Of a stretch of DNA of 64,000 bases, positions 43,045-56,439 are shown piece after piece. The notes under the pieces were generated by a model, which had not been told where the DNA came from, ran no database searches, and saw nothing but the letters and a program-made list of their open reading frames with translations. Source of the stretch: Liriodendron chinense (Eukaryota; Streptophyta; Magnoliopsida; Magnoliales; Magnoliaceae); the NCBI GenBank assembly GCA_003013855.2, contig PVNU02001430.1, forward strand, positions 372,001 to 436,000, given 5' to 3'. The translations under genes were made by a program, and so were the position numbers. The stretch's first letter is position 1; each line of letters opens with the position of its first letter.

Positions 43045-45486
43045 ACAGTTGCGGACCTGATGCGTCAGGAAAGAGAAAAGGAGAAGAGAGGAAAATATGT
43101 ATACCAGGTGCCGTACTTACCCGAGGTCCACGATCTCCCATTTCCCAACAATTTCAAGCATCCAGACTTCCCTAGATTCGATGGCAGAGGATCGCCAGAG
43201 GAACACATGGCTCAATTCATGACAATGATGGGCAACCTGTCGACAATTGCCCAGTGATGTATCAGATTGTTCGGCTCGACGCTCACGAGTAAGGCATTCC
43301 AGTGGTACATGTCACTACCCGCAGGGTCAGCCAAGTCCTGGGAGCAGATGCAGGACTTATTCATCTCCAAATTCTTCTCTACTGAACGAGAAGTCTCGCT
43401 GACAGATTTAGCCTTGGTTCATCAAAGGCAGGGAGAGTCGGTCGAGAAGTTCATCGACAGGTGGAGGACTATAGCAGCACAGTGCCGGGAACTGCCCAGC
43501 GAATCTGAGCAGGTCAAGATGTGCATGCAGGCCATGGATGCGATGATCTCATTTGGCTTATCTGGACACAACTTCTCGACGTTTCGAGACCTCGCCACGA
43601 AAGCCCACCTGGTGGAGGGAGCCGCGTCCAGAGCGCAGTTCAAAGCAGAGAAGCCCAGGAGAGAAGTCAGAAGGATGATAACCGCTAACTACGTCGACAA
43701 AGGAAAGGTTTCGAATGACAGGAAATGCCCAAACACCGAGCGTAGAGTCGAGGCCAGGCCAGTAACCACGATTCAGGACAAAGGCAAGAGTTTTCAGAGG
43801 CCGCGACATCTCATGATAGAAGAGCGTAATCGAGCAAACGGACCTTATACCTTCGACATGGAGGATCTGGTTCCGATCATGGAACAGCTGGTCGAAGAGA
43901 GGTTAATAAGACTGCTAGAATGCACACACCCGGAGGAAGCGAAGATGGTCGATCATCCCAGCTACTGCAAGTATCATCGTGTGACCACCCACAAGACTGA
44001 AGACTGCTTTGTCCTAAAAGGCAAGATTCAACGGATGATCAACGATGGCACCATCAATATGAAGGCGGAAGAGGCAAGCCGGAACACTGTGACAGTGGTG
44101 TTTGCCCTCCCTGTGCCGGTTCAAATTCCAATGGCGAATTCGTTCCCAGAACCGGAAGAGCCATGGACACTTGTGAGCAGCAAGAAGAGGCTACAGAACA
44201 AAAGAAGACTCGTGGAGAAAGAGAGGAAGATGAAGGACAGAATGAGAAGAAGAAATGACAGGCAAGAACAGCCACGTGCACAGCCCGTTCAGTGTGCCAT
44301 GGTCTCAGTGGTCGCTCAAATAGGGGCCAGTGACAAGGACCAAGTCCTAGAGAAAGGAGAAGTCAATGTAGTGGCTCTGCGGTTAGGAAAGCAGGTCGTA
44401 CAGAGAGAATTTTCGAGGCGACCAGACCCTAGAAGGACGAATGCGGTCATAGGTGAGCCATCAGGGACACCTCGAGAAAAAGAACTGGCAGAAGCAGTCA
44501 ATGAGCCAGCAGCTGACCAACGAGATCACACTCGAGATAAGGCACCGGTGATGTGTGATGTGGTGTCTCATCTGAAGAAGGTTCCGGCCCGACTCAGCAT
44601 CTACGATGCCCTGTGCCTTTCGAAGAAATATCGGGAAATGTTGCTCAATGCATTGCTCGATCAAGAAGCCCGTGAGGTCATGATAGCAGAGATCGAGTCA
44701 GAAATGGAAGGAATGAAGATAATGGGAACTGGGGATCGACCCGCAGAACAGGTCATGCAGATTGACCGATCGTCCATGATCACATTCTCTGAAGAAGACA
44801 GAACGATTAGCTTGACAGACCACAACCGCCCGTTGATGGTGACAGGTCTCATCCGAGACATAGAGGTCCGAAGATGCATGCTAGACGACGGATCCGCTGT
44901 GAATATTATGTCTCTGAAGACATTGCAGCAGTTGGGTTTCAGACAGACAGCACTTCGCCCAAGCGCCATGGTTATCCAAGGGTTCAATCAGGACGGCCAG
45001 TGTGTCCTAGGGTCCATTACTGTCATGCTGGAAATAGAAGAATTGAGCACCAAAGTCACCTGTCAGGTGATCGATGCGATGACGACATACAATGTCTTGT
45101 TGGGACGACCGTGGCTTCATCAATACGGCATTATTCCCTCGACATACCATCAATGCTTCAAATACAATAGGGATGGCGTCCAGTATAGAGTGGCGGCAGA
45201 CCCGAGGCCATACTCCGTCACTGAATCTTTCCTAGCAGATACACAATACTATCAGGAGAGGGATGAGGCCGAGACCGCCAGAAAAGCCAACGAACTGACA
45301 AAGGTGGCACAGGGGGCAGAACCCCAGGGCGAGAATCCAAGACAAGCGGACGAAGCTCCGCGAGTGGTCGCTGAAGCGACAAGGGCTTACAGAGGAAATC
45401 CGTTACAAAGGAAGAAGTTTTATTTGATACCGAAGCACCTCCGGAAGGAAGGGCAGTCAGTGTTGAAACAGATGACAAGCCAATAG
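43045..45486 (+). pseudogene. T2 gag capsid, zinc region and aspartic protease
   Basis: The frame carries RFDGRGSPEEHMAQFMTMMG, TGA at 43255-43257 (CGA to TGA), then the gag capsid blocks SKAFQWYMSLPAGSAKSWEQ and FISKFFSTEREVSLTDLALV. A Cys/His region YCKYHRVTTHKTEDC (about 43965-44010) stands where a zinc knuckle would be. The protease motif is LDDGSAVNIM near 44883, with LLGRPWLHQYG downstream as the flap-side block. TAG at 45484-45486 lies between protease and reverse transcriptase and could be either decay or a natural gag-pro end, since Tat elements often separate these parts. Confidence 0.88.
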
Positions 45487-46548
45487 ATGAGCGTGTTGCA
45501 GTCCAGCTTCAATATGCCGGTGCCAAAGGTTGAGAGGATTCGTCCCTTCCCTAAAGCTCCGAGCGAGTTCTGCGTGCCGCCGACAATGGGAGCAAGGCAT
45601 GAGATAAGATTTCAAGCCGGACTCTGCAACCCATTGCAGATCGAAGAGAACGTGAAGAGAACGCCAGTTGAGACACCACCCATCGAAGAAGAAAGATATA
45701 ACAAGGCCAGTAGGAACATCATGAGAAACATGGGGTTCATTTGTTCAGAACCCCCAGCTCGGAAAGGCATGCTAGCACCCTTCGAAGTAAAGACGAAGGT
45801 ATACAGAGGAAAAGAAGCCCTGGGGGTAGGATGTGAGATCAGGCATATTAACATGGTGACAATTAGTCCTGTGGAAGAGGTGAGGCCCGCTGGACCGAAT
45901 GAAGTCATACAGCCGAGTGCCGCGCCAGAGTAGATCGAAGATGGGGGTCAGCCCACGATAGATGAGCTACAAGAAGTCAATCTGGGGACCACCAAAGAGC
46001 CGAGGAATACTTATATCAGTAAGAACATTCCAAAAGAAGAAAGGGAGAGCTACATTCAACTCCTGAAAGAGAACAGAGACGTGTTCGGATGGACCTATTC
46101 TGAAATGCCAGGACTGAACCCAGCAATTGCGATGCACAGGTTGAATATCGCGAAGGAGAAGAGGTCGGTCAAGCAGCCACAGAGGCGCTTCCATCCTGAC
46201 ATCGTCCCGAAGATAGAGGAAGAGGTGAAGAAGCCGCTTCAGGCCGGGTTTATCAGGGAAGTTCAGTATCCCAAATGGATCTTGAACATAATACCTGTAA
46301 AGAAGAAGAGCGGCCAGATCCGGGTGTGCGTTGATTTCCGCAACCTGAATGAGGCTTGTCCCAAAGATGACTTTCCTCTACCCATCCCGGAGCTCCTGAT
46401 CGATAGCACATCAGCATATACGACGATGTCCTTTATGGACGGCTACTCAGGGTATAATCAGATCCGAATGGCTCCAGAAGACAAAGAGCCCACTGCCTTC
46501 CGCACGTCTCTTGGGATATTCTGTTATCGGGTGATGCCGTTTGGCTGA
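45487..46548 (+). pseudogene. T2 linker and reverse transcriptase N-terminal part
   Basis: Same frame as gag. A 148-residue linker ends in TAG (45931-45933). The reverse transcriptase follows: NRDVFGWTYSEMPGL, AGFIREVQYPKWILNIIPVK, RVCVDFRNLNEACPKDDFPL, FMDGYSGYNQIRMAPEDKE. A one-base loss in FGLKNAGATY creates TGA at 46546 and moves the rest to the next frame. ATG codons after the stops (45487, 46081) are probably not true starts. Confidence 0.88.
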
Positions 46549-47658
46549 AAAATGCAGGCGCCACGTATTAGAGAGCGATGCAGGTAATCTTCCAAGACAT
46601 GATGCACAAGCATGTGGAATGCTATGTCGATGACCTGGTAGTGAGGTCCGACGGACATCAGCAGCATTGCGAACATTTGAAGCTAGTATTTCAGAGGTTG
46701 AGAAAGAAGAGCCTCCACATGAACCCGTTGAAGTGCGCCTTTGGGGTGTCCTCCAGAAAATTCCTTGGCTTTGTGATCAGGCATCGGGGAATCGAGATTG
46801 ACCCCGCAAAGATCAAGGCGATCCGAGAAATGCCTCCTCCGAAGAATTTGAAAGAGCTGAAGAGCTTCCAAGGGAGAGTCGCTTACTTGCGGCAGTTCAT
46901 CTCGAACCTATCAGGTCGTTGCCAGCCTTTCTCTCGGCTGAACAAGAAAGACGTCAGCTTCGAGTGGGACGAAGCGTGCCAGAAAGCCTCCGATTCCCTC
47001 AAAGAGTTACTCGGGAAAGCTCCAGTTCTCCCAGCGCCAATCGAGGGAAAGCCTCTGATACTGTATGTAGAAGTGGGAGAGAACTCACTGGGGGCACTGC
47101 TCGCCCAGAAGAATGAAGAAGGGAAAGAGAATGCTCTGTACTATTTGAGCCGCACGCTCGTCCGTGCTGAGTTTAATTACTCACCGATTGAGAAGATATG
47201 CCTGGCCTTGATATTCGCTGTGAAGAAGTTGAGGCATTACTGTCTGTCATATCAGATTACATTGATCTCTAGAGCAGATCCTATCAAGTTCCTGATGAAC
47301 TGACCTATGTTGTCCGGGCGTTTAGCCAAATGGGCCCTACTGCTATCCGAGTTCGACATCACGTATTTGCCGTCTTGAGCTGTTAAAGGGCAGGCGATAG
47401 CCGATTTTCTAGCAGCTCACCCAATACCGGATAACATGGAAATAGAATGTGATCTTCCCGACGACCAGGCCATGATGGTAAGGGTCACGAAGCAGTGGCG
47501 GATGTATTTCGACGGAGTCTCCAGAGCTGCAGGATCAGGGGCCGGTGTGATCTTCATAAGTCCTCAAGGCGACTTGTTGCCCTACTCATTCACAATAGTG
47601 CCGTCGTGCACAAACAACGAGGCAGAGTATTAGGCCCTCATCATTGGGTTACAGTCGG
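46549..47658 (+). pseudogene. T2 reverse transcriptase end, RNase H and start of second RNase H
   Basis: After the frameshift, TAG at 46569 (CAG or CAA to TAG) precedes QVIFQDMMHKHVECYVDDLV, which holds the catalytic YVDD, and the thumb GFVIRHRGIEIDPAKIKAI. RNase H follows (LYVEVGENSLGALLAQKNEE, YSPIEKICLALIFAVKKLRH). TGA at 47301 and 47376 both fit CGA to TGA. The second RNase H starts with WRMYFDGVSRAAGSGAGVIF (catalytic Asp in YFDG) and TNNEAEY, then TAG at 47631 (CAG). A4 is inserted ten codons later at CACGA. Confidence 0.9.
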
Positions 47659-47663
47659 CACGA
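47659..47663 (+). repeat. Target-site duplication of A4, left copy (CACGA)
   Basis: CACGA recurs at 58117-58121. Removing A4 and one copy restores the T2 second RNase H frame exactly. Confidence 0.96.
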
Positions 47664-49316
47664 TGTTCGCTTCCCCAAGTGTAGGGTTGCCATGTAGTAA
47701 TAAACTCGGTAAGACCGAGGTCGATCCACAGGGACTATGTAGGATCTCACAAATTCATCCACAAGTGTCTATTGAAGTCTACTAATCAGATTGTTGTATA
47801 AAGTTGATGTGAGTAACAAAAGCTGAATTAAATCGAGAGTAATTAATTATAAAAGAGTACTAGGGTTTCAAGGATCCACTTGTAGCAATCCTTAATGTTC
47901 AATCCGCTGTGGTTTCTTATTCTCTCAACTAGAATCGACATTCCTGTCCGTCCAGTCGGATGATAGAACTGTTAAACCAACAGTCTGTAATATGTAAGTT
48001 CTATGCATAAGATTCACTCAGTCTAGGCTGAGCTGAGCATGCTCAATTGCATAGGTCATTCCCCTTTCCCATAGGTCCAGTTCTCAATCATAACCATCCC
48101 CAAGTCCTCTCACAAGACAAAGATAGATTAGGATCTGAACTAGATTCAAATCACCAGCAGAGTCCTTACATATTCCAGAAAATCAACTAAAATAGAACTT
48201 TGGCCTGAAGTCCCTTTATGAAGAGCTTAGTACTAGAGCGCACTCCGATTCCTCGGATCATACAGGTCTATACCGTTGCAAACAAATTAAGAAGTTAAGT
48301 AATTCATCCAAACATCCATGAGTCATCACAAGACTAAGAAAAATTACTTAAAAACTTGTATAAACTTCAAACCTTAGTTCATAATCATGAATTCCAAACT
48401 AAAACCACTTAACTACGAATTAAAACATCTTGGATTCACTACAAGCTTCACCTCTTAGCCCTAGCTAAGAGGTTTAGCTGCTTATGATCCAAGGAAACAT
48501 GAAACAACTACAAAAAGCATGAAAACAGCAAAGCAAACCAAAAGGAGTTGTGAAACTCCAATCTTCACTTCCACAGCCTCCAACCTCCCTTGAGCCCTTC
48601 TAGGATGCCCTAGGAACAATCCCTAGGTGTCTATTTATAGTCTGGAGGCTCCACAACTTCGAAAGAATCGAGAAAGTGCGTAACACTTACGCAGCGCAGA
48701 GAAAATCGGGATGAATTTAGAAGTTTCTATCTCCTTTCGCACAGCCGACCGGTCAAGACCGGTCGGCTTCAAAATATAGTCATTCCAGCAAGCATGGCCG
48801 ACCGATCATGACCGGTCGGCCTCATTCGATCATCAGTCCAGCAAGCACCCCCGACCAGTCATGACCGATCGGCCTTTTTCATTGAGGTCCAGCAGCCTTG
48901 TCCGACCGGTCATGACCGGTCGGACGCCTTCAGCACTTTTCCAGCACCAATGACCGACCGGTCATGACCGGTCGGTCCTCTTCAGTAATGCCCACATACA
49001 TGGCTGACCGGTCACTGACCGGTCTGGCTTCCTTGGCCGACCGGTCACGACCGGTCAGCTTCATTTCCTTCTTATTTTCTTCTTTTCTTTCATCTGCTTT
49101 CTTCTCTGCTTTGGTTCTTTCTTTCTTTTCTTCTTTGGTCCTCAAACATTCTTCATCAGAATGATCCCAAGTGAGCTCTTTATGTCTTCAATTGAGTAGA
49201 GTCCACCCTCAATCCTGTAGTTACAAAACATGCATTGAATTAGCTTACAAACCATACAAACCTTGCACAATGAGTGATGAATTGGGGTTAGAATATGCAC
49301 AATTAAGAGCTCAACA
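47664..49316 (-). repeat. A4 3' LTR
   Basis: This 1653-bp repeat has seven palindromes, TATAAATA on the minus strand at 48639-48632, CCTAGG pairs and the hairpin at 48450-48473. It has the same length as the 5' copy. Confidence 0.95.
48744..49059 (-). promoter_or_regulatory. Palindrome array, A4 3' LTR (7 units)
   Basis: Units lie at about 48744, 48797, 48850, 48900, 48952, 49002 and 49036. The first six are 50-53 bp apart, with CCAGCAAGC or CCAGCA in most spacers. Confidence 0.75.
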
Positions 49317-49328
49317 CACCCCCCAACC
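49317..49328 (-). other. A4 polypurine tract
   Basis: GGTTGGGGGGTG on the minus strand abuts the 3' LTR. The inner copy is at 50240-50253. Confidence 0.8.
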
Positions 49329-50453
49329 AGCATTTTGCTAGTCCCGAGCAAAACATGCGTGAAGCTAATCTCATTCTTCAAAAACTCAACTCTCTTTCAG
49401 AAACCATCCTTCTATACATTCCAAGGTTCATAAGTGTAAGATTCAGAAAGATTAGGCGTCAAAGGTTGGAACCGTACATCCTCAAGGCATAATAGGCATT
49501 CATATGAGATTCCCACTGATTGGTTGACAAATAGAGGGACTTGAACAAATTCATCCTAGTGTGGGTAGTGAAAATTCATTCCACGAGTTTCTAGGATTAT
49601 CTTCTTCATAGATCAACTAGACTATTGAACTCAAGGTACATATAGCCACATCAAGCCAATGACAGGAATTTGCCTTACCGTCCTTCCGACGACTTTCACA
49701 CTACGTCCCATTTCCGGCTTTGGTTACGGGTAGACCATCCCCCGGTTGGTAGTAGGTAGCCCTAATCGGAATTTTCCACCGTTTTTCCACATTCCCAATT
49801 TCATCCTTCCTTTTCCTTTTTCTTTTTAAATTAGATAGGATTTTTAAAAATCCATATCTTTCATTATTTTCCCATGGACAAGGATGGACAAAGTACCCCG
49901 GCCTGATTGCTCAATACCTTAATTCAAAGTCTAGCCAATCCATAAATCACATAATCCCTTCAACTCATGAAAATCGTGTAATGTGAACTAGGTGTAAAAG
50001 TGTTCAGATTTTCTATCAATCACAAAAATAGGGGAGTTCACATATAAAACCATTATGCAATGAGAGATTCCAGACATCCAGCCTTATACACTTCATATCT
50101 CCTCCTCTTATGCTCATATCAACTCGAATGCATAGAACCAATGTTTTCCAAAAGAGTTTCGAATTTTTGAAAAAATCAAAAAATTTCCACATAATTGCTT
50201 GAGATGTTGCAAAATGCTGGATTCATCCAAGCGGTCCTACACCCCCCAACCAAATCTTGCATTGTCCTCAATGTAAAAGATGCGCAATGAGCAAAACATG
50301 AGAGCAATTTGAAAATAAAAGGGAGTGAGGAATGATATTACCTGAGAGAGTGAACATTGGAAATCTTCCTCCTTCTAGCAAACCTATGAAAAAGAAAACA
50401 AAAGCAGCAAAATCCTAATCCTAACTACTCTATACCTCCATCAGACTAGGAGA
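49329..50453 (-). other. A4 3' untranslated region
   Basis: No gene and no env-like ORF are seen. It contains the shared block at about 49666-49765 and the inner polypurine-like tract. Confidence 0.7.
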
Positions 50454-52168
50454 TCAATCACCCTGATACACAGGATCATTCAGGGGTATGGACATACCTT
50501 CTGAAGGAAAATTTTCAAAGAACGGCTTTAATCGCTGCCCATTTGCCTTAAAAATATTGCCGTTCCTTGGATTCAATAGCTCGACAGTCCCATACGGATA
50601 GACAGTTTGCACAATGTAGGGACCGGTCCATCTAGATCTCAATTTTTCTGGAAATAGATGTAAGCGAGAATTATACATGAGGACTTTTTGATTGATCGTG
50701 AATGTCTTGCGAAGAATATTCTTATCATGGAATATCTTCGTCTTGTCCTTGTAAATTCTCGCATTCTCATAATCTTCATTCTGGATTTCTGCAAGTTCAT
50801 TTAATTGAAGTTTGCGTAGCGAGCTTGCCTTGTCAGAATTGAAATTCATTGTCTTAATAGCCCAATACACCTTATGTTCCAACTCCACAGGCAAGTGACA
50901 AGCCTTCCCATAGACAAGTCTATAGGGAGACATTCCAATAGGAGTTTTAAAGGCAGTACGGTAAGCCCAAAGCGCATCGGTAAGTCGAAGTGACCAATCC
51001 TTGCGATCGGGATTCACCGTTTTCTCTAAAATGTGTTTAATCTCCCTATTGGATATCTCAGCTTGTCCACTAGTTTGTGGGTGATAGGGGGTGATCACTT
51101 TGTGTGTAATGCCATATTTCTTCATTAGGGCTGCAAAAGGGCGATTGCAAAAGTGAGACCCTCCATCACTTATGATGACTCGAGGCGTTCCAAACCGGGA
51201 AAGAATATTTTCTTTTAAAAATCGAATGACCGTTTTATGGTCATTATTCCGGCAAGGAATGGCCTCGACCCATTTGGAAACATAATCAACAGCAAGTAAG
51301 ATGTATAAATTTCCAAAAGAAGATGGGAATGGGCCCATGAAATCGATGCCCCAACAATAAAAAATTTAGATAATTAAGATGGGATTGAGTGGCATCATAT
51401 TTCTACGGGAGATTCCTCCTAGTTTCTGACAAGGTTCACATGCTTTGCAAAACTCATGTGTGTCTTTGAACATGGTGGGCCAATAAAACCCACATTGCAG
51501 AATTTTCGCTGTGGTCTTTTTAGCCGAAAAGTGGCCACCACATGCTTGAGAATGATAGAAGGAGATGATACTTTGTTGCTCATCATCTGGGACACATCTC
51601 CTTATGATTTGATCGGGACAGTACTTGAATAAGTATGGGTCGTCCCATAGAAATTTTCGTACCTCCGAGAAGAATCTATCTTTATCTTGCTTTTTCCAAT
51701 ATGTAGGAATTGTACCTGTAGCAAGATAATTAGCAATGTCCGCATACCATGGCAATTGGGAGACAACAAAAAGTTGTTCATCAGGGAACATGTCATTGAT
51801 TGCAGTCGTTTCAGGGGAATCAGTGAGGACAAGCCGAGAGAGGTGGTCAGCTACTACATTCTCTACTCCTTTCTTATCACGTATTTCTAAGTCGAATTCT
51901 TGGAGTAGGAGGATCCATCTTAATAACCGTGGTTTAGCATCCTTCTTAGAAAGCAGATACTTAAGCGCGGCATGGTCAGTGAATATTTGGATCCAATCAA
52001 GTAGGATCTAAACTTCTCCAAAGCAAAAACTACGGCTAAAAGTTCCTTTTCAGTGGTAGTGTAGTTTGCCTGGGCTGAGTTTAGGGTTCTACTTGCATAG
52101 TGGATGACACATGGCTTTTTATCTTTTCTTTGGCCTAACACGGCCCCAATAGCATAGTCGCTAGCATC
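50454..52168 (-). pseudogene. A4 RNase H and integrase
   Basis: After TGA at 52171-52169 the frame continues with RNase H (LGQRKDKKPCVIHYASRTLN, TTEKELLAVVFALEKFRSYL). A 7-bp deletion near 51990, compared with A1, changes frame. Integrase follows: MFPDEQLFVVSQLPWYADIA, the His/Cys zinc region (GGHFSAKK to CKACEPCQKLGG), TAA at 51368-51366 (GAA in A1), Asp in WGIDFMGPF, Asp in IISDGGSHF and Glu in SGQAEISNREI. A GPY/F-like end (SRWTGPYIVQTVYPYGTVEL) precedes the stop at 50454. It would integrate the DNA copy in the nucleus. Confidence 0.92.
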
Positions 52169-55100
52169 TCACATAATCTCAAAAGGAAGGCTCCAATCAG
52201 GTGGTTGCATTATTGGGGCACATGTCAACATACCTTTAAGGGTGTTAAAGGCCTTTTGACATTCTTCATTCCACTCGAATGAATTTTCCTTTTGAAGTAG
52301 GTTACATAAAGGGCGAGAGAGTGAACTGAAATCCTTTATGAACCTTCTGTAAAATCCTGCGTGTCCTAAAAAGGACCGTATATCTCGTATGCTTTTGGGT
52401 GGTGGGAGGTTAGAGATAAGATCAATTTTCGCCTTGTCCACCTCAATTCCATTTTGTGAAACGATGTGACCAAGTACAATTCCCTTTTGAACCATGAAGT
52501 GACACTTTTCCCAATTGAGCACAAGGTTCTTCTCTTCACATCTTTTTAGCACAGATTTCAAGTGCTCAAGGCACTCATCAAAGCTACAACCGAATACGGA
52601 AAAATCATCCATGAAGACTTCGAGAATGGTCCCCACCATGTCAAAAAAGATGCTCATCATACAACGCTGAAATGTGGCAGGGGCATTACATAGTCCAAAC
52701 AACATCCGTCGATAGGAGAAAGTGCCGAATGGACATGTGAATGTAGTCTTTTCTTGGTCTTCACGGGCAATTTCTATTTGGTTGTACACTGAATAGCCAT
52801 CAAGGAAGCAAAAGTGGGAATGACCGGCCAACCATTCTAAAATCTGATCAACAAACGGTAGGGGAAAGTGGTCTTTCCTCGTGACAGTGTTTAGCTTCCT
52901 GTAGTCAATGCACATTCTCCAACCGGTAGTGACTCTAGTTGGTACGAGTTCATTATTGGCATTGGCTACGATGGTTATTCCGGATTTCTTAGGCACCACT
53001 TGAGTTGGGCTCACCCATTGGCTATCAGATATTGGGTAAATAATACCTACATCCAGTAGTTTCACCACTTCGGCCTTAACCACATCCTTCATGTTTGGAT
53101 TTAGTTGTCTTTGTGGTTGCCGGGATGATTTTGCATTTTCCTCAAGGTGTATGCGGTGAGTACAAATCAGAGGGTCTATGCCTTTGAGATCCGCAATTGA
53201 CCATCCAATGGCACTCTTGTGCTCTAATAGAGTGGCTATTAGCCTACTCTCTTGTTCCTCATCCAAGTGGGAAGAAATCACCACTGGATATGTCTCATCT
53301 CGACCTAAATAAACATACTTTAGCTCACTTGGCAATGGTTTTAGGTCGAGTTTTGGTGCCTTGATGTTGGATGGGAGGGCCTTGTTCTCATTTACAGGCA
53401 AAGGTTCAATTGGGGCCCTCCATCTTTTATTCTCAAGCACCAGCATCACATCTAGAATGGCATCCCTCTCTTGTATTGTGTAATCATTTGTCTCATGAGA
53501 GTGGGCCATACATGCCTCCAAAGGGTTGGAAAATAGTGATAAGGGGACTGTATCCTCCACGAATGATTCGATCATGTTTAATTCGTGGACATCATCATCA
53601 ACTTCCCGCGGTTGTTTGCATAACTCAAATATGTTAAGCTCAAGGGTCATATTTCCAAAGGACATTTGTACAAGTCCGTTTCTACAATTGATAATGGCGT
53701 TTGAAGTAGCTAGAAATGGTCGTCCGAGTATGACGGGAATTTGAGTACCGGTGCCTATCACGGGATGTGTATCCAAGACAATAAAATCTACTGGATAGTA
53801 GAATTTATCAACTTGGACTAGAACATCCTCTACCATTCCTCTCGGTATCCGGATGGATCTATCAGTAAGTTGGAGTATGGTTTTGGTGGGTTTCAATTCA
53901 CCTAACCCAAGTTGTTCGTAGACCGAGTATGGAATGAGATTCACACTTGCCCCCAAGTCGAGTAGGGCTTGTTTAATCTGGTAGTCTCCTATGATGCATG
54001 AGATGGTTGGACTACCTGGATCCTTGTATTTTTGGGGCACCTCTTGTTTGATGATGGCGCTCAAATTCTCATCCAAAAGCACTTTATTGTGAACGTTATG
54101 TTTCCTTTTGATTGTACACAATTCCTTTAAAAATTTAGCATAAGATGGTATTTGTTTTATTGCATCCAACAGCGGGATGTTGATCTTCACCTGCTTGAAA
54201 ACTTCCAGAATCTCCAGATTTTTATCTAAAGGTTTAGGTGAAATCAACCTTTGTGGAAATGGGGCAACCGGCTTGTATTGTCTTTCCGGTTCTTTCTCTT
54301 GTGGAATATTGTTTGGGCTATCATCCTCTTTGGAAATTTTCGGATCCTTAGGCTTTGGGGCCTTCACCGGATTAGATTTATCAATTTCTTTCCCACTTCT
54401 CAAAGTGCTGATAGCTTGGACATGTTCCGTATGGTGGGAGGATGAGCTTGCATCTTGTATCTCATATTGGGTCCTTGGGTTAGGAAGAGGTTGGGCAGGG
54501 AATGTGCCCTTCTCTCTAACACTAAGGTGAGCTTCAACTCTAGCCAAAGATGTTTTCAATTCATTGATGGCTTGGTTTGAGTTTTGATTGAATTTCAATT
54601 GCTCTTGCATGAACCCATCTATTTTTAGAGAATTTGTCTTGTTATACTCATTCTGGACCGATACGAATGCACCCAACATCTCTTCTAGTGATACTTTTGG
54701 AGTGTTGTTTGCATTTGCATTGGGCCTATTCTTCCAACTGAAGTTGGGATGGTTCTTCCAATTAGGATTATACGTGTTTGAGTTTGGAGCACCATATTGC
54801 TGCTGATAACTGTTTATGGCATTTGTTTGTTCTTGTAAGATGCCTTGGACTGCTGAAATTGTGGGACAATCTGGTGTAGCATGTTGATTTCCAGCACAAA
54901 TTCCACAAACAGTTTCAACCTTAGTGGAGTTGATTGTTTCTCCTTTCCTTAATTCCATGGCTTCGACCTTTCTTGTAAGGCTAGCCAACCGTGCACTTAT
55001 GCTATCTTCTTCTGATAAGACATACATTCCTCCCTTTTCCTTTTGTTGGCCAATCTTGGAATTTGTTGGTTTAGATGTGTCCCAAGATTGTGCACTTTCA

Positions 55101-55177
55101 GCCAATTCTTCCAGATAATCCCATGCTTCATCAGCTTCCTTATTCATGAACTCCCCATTACACATCATCTCTATAAA
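52169..55177 (-). pseudogene. A4 gag C-terminus, protease, reverse transcriptase (999-aa open frame)
   Basis: One uninterrupted stretch of 999 residues follows the gag TAA. In order: the capsid end (FIEMMCNGEFMNKEADEAWD), a perfect zinc knuckle CGICAGNQHATPDC, an Asn-rich linker, KQVKINIPLLDAIKQIPSYA, protease LLDLGASVNLIPYS (about residue 395), LGRPFLATSNAIINCRNGL, reverse transcriptase GWRMCIDYRKLNTVTRKDHF, FCFLDGYSVYNQIEIAREDQ, NAPATFQRCM and FMDDFSVFG (near 52610). The tether and the start of RNase H come last. TGA at 52171 replaces a Cys codon kept in A1 and A2. GYSVY where relatives have GYSGY is one substitution to note. Confidence 0.93.
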
Positions 55178-55894
55178 TTAGCGCATGGATGGAATCAGTC
55201 CTTCATAGAAAAAACTTATAATCCGCCAATTTTCATAGCCATGATGTGGGCATGCGTTTAATAGGTCCTTGAATCTCTCCCAACATTGGGAAAAGGTTTC
55301 ATCCTCCTTTTGGGCAAAGTTCATGATAAGGCGCTTAAGCATGTTCGTTTTGTGAGTAGGGAAGAATTTTTTTATAAATTCTCTGTGCATATCATTCCAT
55401 GACCCAATTGATCTTGGCCTCAATGCATAAAGCCAACCCTTGGCTTTATCCTTAAGAGTGAAAGGGAAGAATTTAAGTCTTACTACATCTTCAGTCACAT
55501 TTGCAAAGTGCATGGTGGTGATTACCTCATCAAACTCCCTAAGGTGTTGATATGCACTTTCACTGTCCAAACCATGGAATTTAGGGAGGAGATTGATCAC
55601 TCCCGGTTTCAAATCCACATTCCCTGCATTTGGTGGAAATACTATGCATGAGGGAGTGCTCGTTCTTGCAGGTTGCAAGAAATCACGTAAAGTCCTAGGT
55701 CGGGGAACATTCTCAACCACATTCTCCCCTGTTTCAGTTTGATTTTGAACCGGGTTAGGTTGATTTGCAGCCATACTTTCAGATAAAATTGGAGAATCTA
55801 GATGTCTCCTAACACGTGGCTCTCTATCAATGCCTTCTACTATCCCCCCTTCACTTATGAGCCGGTTATTGGAATCCCGAGCCCAATGTGGCAT
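55178..55894 (-). pseudogene. A4 gag, N-terminal and capsid region
   Basis: It starts at 55894 with MPHWARDSNNRLISEGGIVE, the first ATG after a 560-bp leader and the same start class as A2. RTLRDFLQPARTSTPSCIVF is near residue 74. The capsid region has LPKFHGLDSESAYQHLREFD, LKFFPFTLKDKAKGWLYALR and FSQCWERFKDLLNACPHHGY. TAA at 55180-55178 fits CAA to TAA and the frame goes straight on. Gag would assemble the cytoplasmic particle around the RNA. Confidence 0.93.
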
Positions 55895-56439
55895 GCAAAA
55901 CTAAAAATAAGAAACAAAAAGGAAAAAGAATTCTTCCTTCTTTTTCTTTACTCTTCTCTAAGACCGAAGCACAAGCTTTCTTGCAATGGCTAGGCCAGAA
56001 ACAAAGATAGAGACCGATTTCTCCTGGTCACTAGGGGTTCAGAGAACACCCCACCCACTCTTTGAATCTTTTGAGAAAAAGTGCAGAAAAAGGAGAAAGA
56101 GGAGTAGAGATGAGAAAAGAAATCCCTGAGCACAAGGTGATCCAAGACGGCAGAGCTGACCAATAGGAATCCAGGTGGCAAAAAGGCCGACCTTTCAGAG
56201 ATCCAAAAGGAGTCTCCACCCACTCTACAAGAGATGAATAAAATAAGAATGACTAGGAGAAGGAGAAGAGTGAGGTTTTAGAAGGATAGCACCTGAATTG
56301 CACTTGAAATCCTTGACTCTTCTTCGGCTTCCTAAAAATCCCTGAAAAGAAAAATCAAATAAATAAACTAAGTTAGTCTAAAAATCTAAAAAAATCCTAA
56401 ATAGATACTAATTTCAGAAATTTGTGAAAACCGTCAAGA
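55895..56439 (-). other. A4 leader
   Basis: This 545-bp untranslated leader has pyrimidine-rich stretches and no supported gene. Much of it matches the A1 leader. Confidence 0.7.
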
